NCBI GenBank assembly: GCA_902806105.1
Contig: CADCVI010000079.1
Coordinates: 1 to 40,652, forward strand
DNA from: an uncultured Rubrobacteraceae bacterium
GTDB taxonomy: Bacteria > Actinomycetota > Rubrobacteria > Rubrobacterales > Rubrobacteraceae
Length of the DNA stretch: 40,652 bases
Direction of reading: 5' to 3'
In this document: in pieces, positions 40,337 to 40,652 of the stretch
How positions within the stretch are numbered: position 1 is the stretch's first letter
How the letters are laid out: each line of letters begins with the position of its first letter
The notes under the pieces: generated by a model
Seen by the model: only the letters and a program-made list of their open reading frames with translations
Databases searched by the model: none
Told to the model about the DNA's origin: nothing
Program-made: the position numbers and the translations under genes

Positions 40337-40652
40337 TTACCCCGTGGCGCCCGACCGCGAGATGCGGCGCTCCTGTTGCGGGTCCGGCGCCGCGAAGGGT
40401 TGCGGCAGGCCCTCAAGGTGCGAGACCAGGGCGTCGATGACCTTGCCGACGACGCGGCGCTCCTTCCCTTCCCCGAAGGTTGTGAAGCCGTCGCCGCCCG
40501 CGGCGAGGAAGGCGTCGGCCGCGACGGTGTAGGTCGCGTCCCCATATATCGGCCGCCCATCGACGAGCGTCGCCCGGGTCACGCGGTCCCCCTCCGGCCG
40601 GCCGGGATCGAGGGCATAGCGCAGGCCGCTCACCTGCAAGATCCTGCTGCCG
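40337..40652 (-). CDS. 5'-nucleotidase/UshA family protein, C-terminal end only
   Basis: The gene enters from the right edge; only about 104 C-terminal residues are seen. RILQVSGLRYALDPGRP followed by DATYTVAADAFLAAGGDGFT is the strongly conserved substrate-binding end of the 5'-nucleotidase C-terminal domain, where the aromatic and Gly-Gly-Asp-Gly-Phe residues hold the nucleoside base. The parent enzymes are secreted metallophosphatases that dephosphorylate nucleotides or UDP-sugars. It ends in a short Pro/Gln/Arg-rich tail without a sortase signal. It lies upstream of the glycerophosphodiesterase gene on the same strand (about 120-bp gap). The metal-binding N-terminal domain is outside the window. 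Confidence 0.85.
   Translation of the reverse strand, partial: GSRILQVSGLRYALDPGRPEGDRVTRATLVDGRPIYGDATYTVAADAFLAAGGDGFTTFGEGKERRVVGKVIDALVSHLEGLPQPFAAPDPQQERRISRSGATG

Noticed and set aside
1..40652. tRNA, rRNA, CRISPR arrays, insertion sequences, phage genes
   Set aside because: I looked for T-loop-like GGTTCGA motifs, regular short repeats and transposase or phage motifs on both strands and found none that hold up.

Overview
The window is high-GC DNA with GTG and TTG starts, dense short-gap gene packing, two VanW-family proteins, a probable class E sortase, MurJ, a blue-light (LOV) SpoIIE phosphatase, a GABA/polyamine degradation set and MnSOD. This gene content and several leaderless-type starts fit an actinobacterium of the Rubrobacter type. 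That placement is inference from gene style, not a computed classification. I see no rRNA, tRNA, CRISPR array, transposase or phage gene; this is ordinary chromosome with one cassette (about 4.36-5.79 kb) that may have been acquired.

Layout. 1-2.5 kb: a sortase gene cut by the left edge (-), then ppa and a C39-like cysteine peptidase (+). 2.6-4.2 kb: murJ (+). 4.36-5.79 kb: a divergent TetR regulator / two small membrane protein genes, with a clear operator-promoter region. 5.97-8.95 kb (-): VanW protein followed by a beta-lactamase-fold serine hydrolase. 9.2-13.7 kb (+): a four-gene operon of GNAT transferase, acyl carrier protein, AMP-forming ligase and fold-III PLP decarboxylase, closed by a perfect terminator. 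13.8-16.4 kb (-): a second, longer VanW protein and two small unknown genes. 16.66-17.17 kb (+): a phasin-like helical protein. 17.25-24.4 kb (-): class III aminotransferase, GabP-like permease, agmatinase/guanidinobutyrase, gabD and gabT. 24.7-29.5 kb: TRIC/UPF0126 channel, MBL hydrolase, CPBP protease, MOSC protein and MFS transporter. 29.6-34.9 kb: LOV-PAS-GAF-PP2C phosphatase, sodA, a CoA-disulfide-reductase-like flavoprotein and a Gln/Gly-rich protein. 35.2-40.65 kb: HAD-IB phosphatase, TrpB2, PIG-V-like mannosyltransferase, exported glycerophosphodiesterase and the C-terminal end of a 5'-nucleotidase.

How genes work together. The 17-24 kb block spells out a route from agmatine or 4-guanidinobutyrate (with urea release) through putrescine and/or GABA to succinate semialdehyde and succinate, with its own GABA-type permease. 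The 9.2-13.7 kb operon has the parts needed to load an amino acid on a carrier protein, decarboxylate it while tethered, and transfer the resulting aminoacyl group. This resembles the logic of butirosin side-chain synthesis and the ligase/decarboxylase pair of exosortase-A loci, but with no exosortase here. It lies between two VanW-type envelope proteins, so an envelope modification is the most attractive guess. It is the best candidate for an undescribed system in the window. The LOV-SpoIIE protein would couple blue light to a partner-switching stress response.
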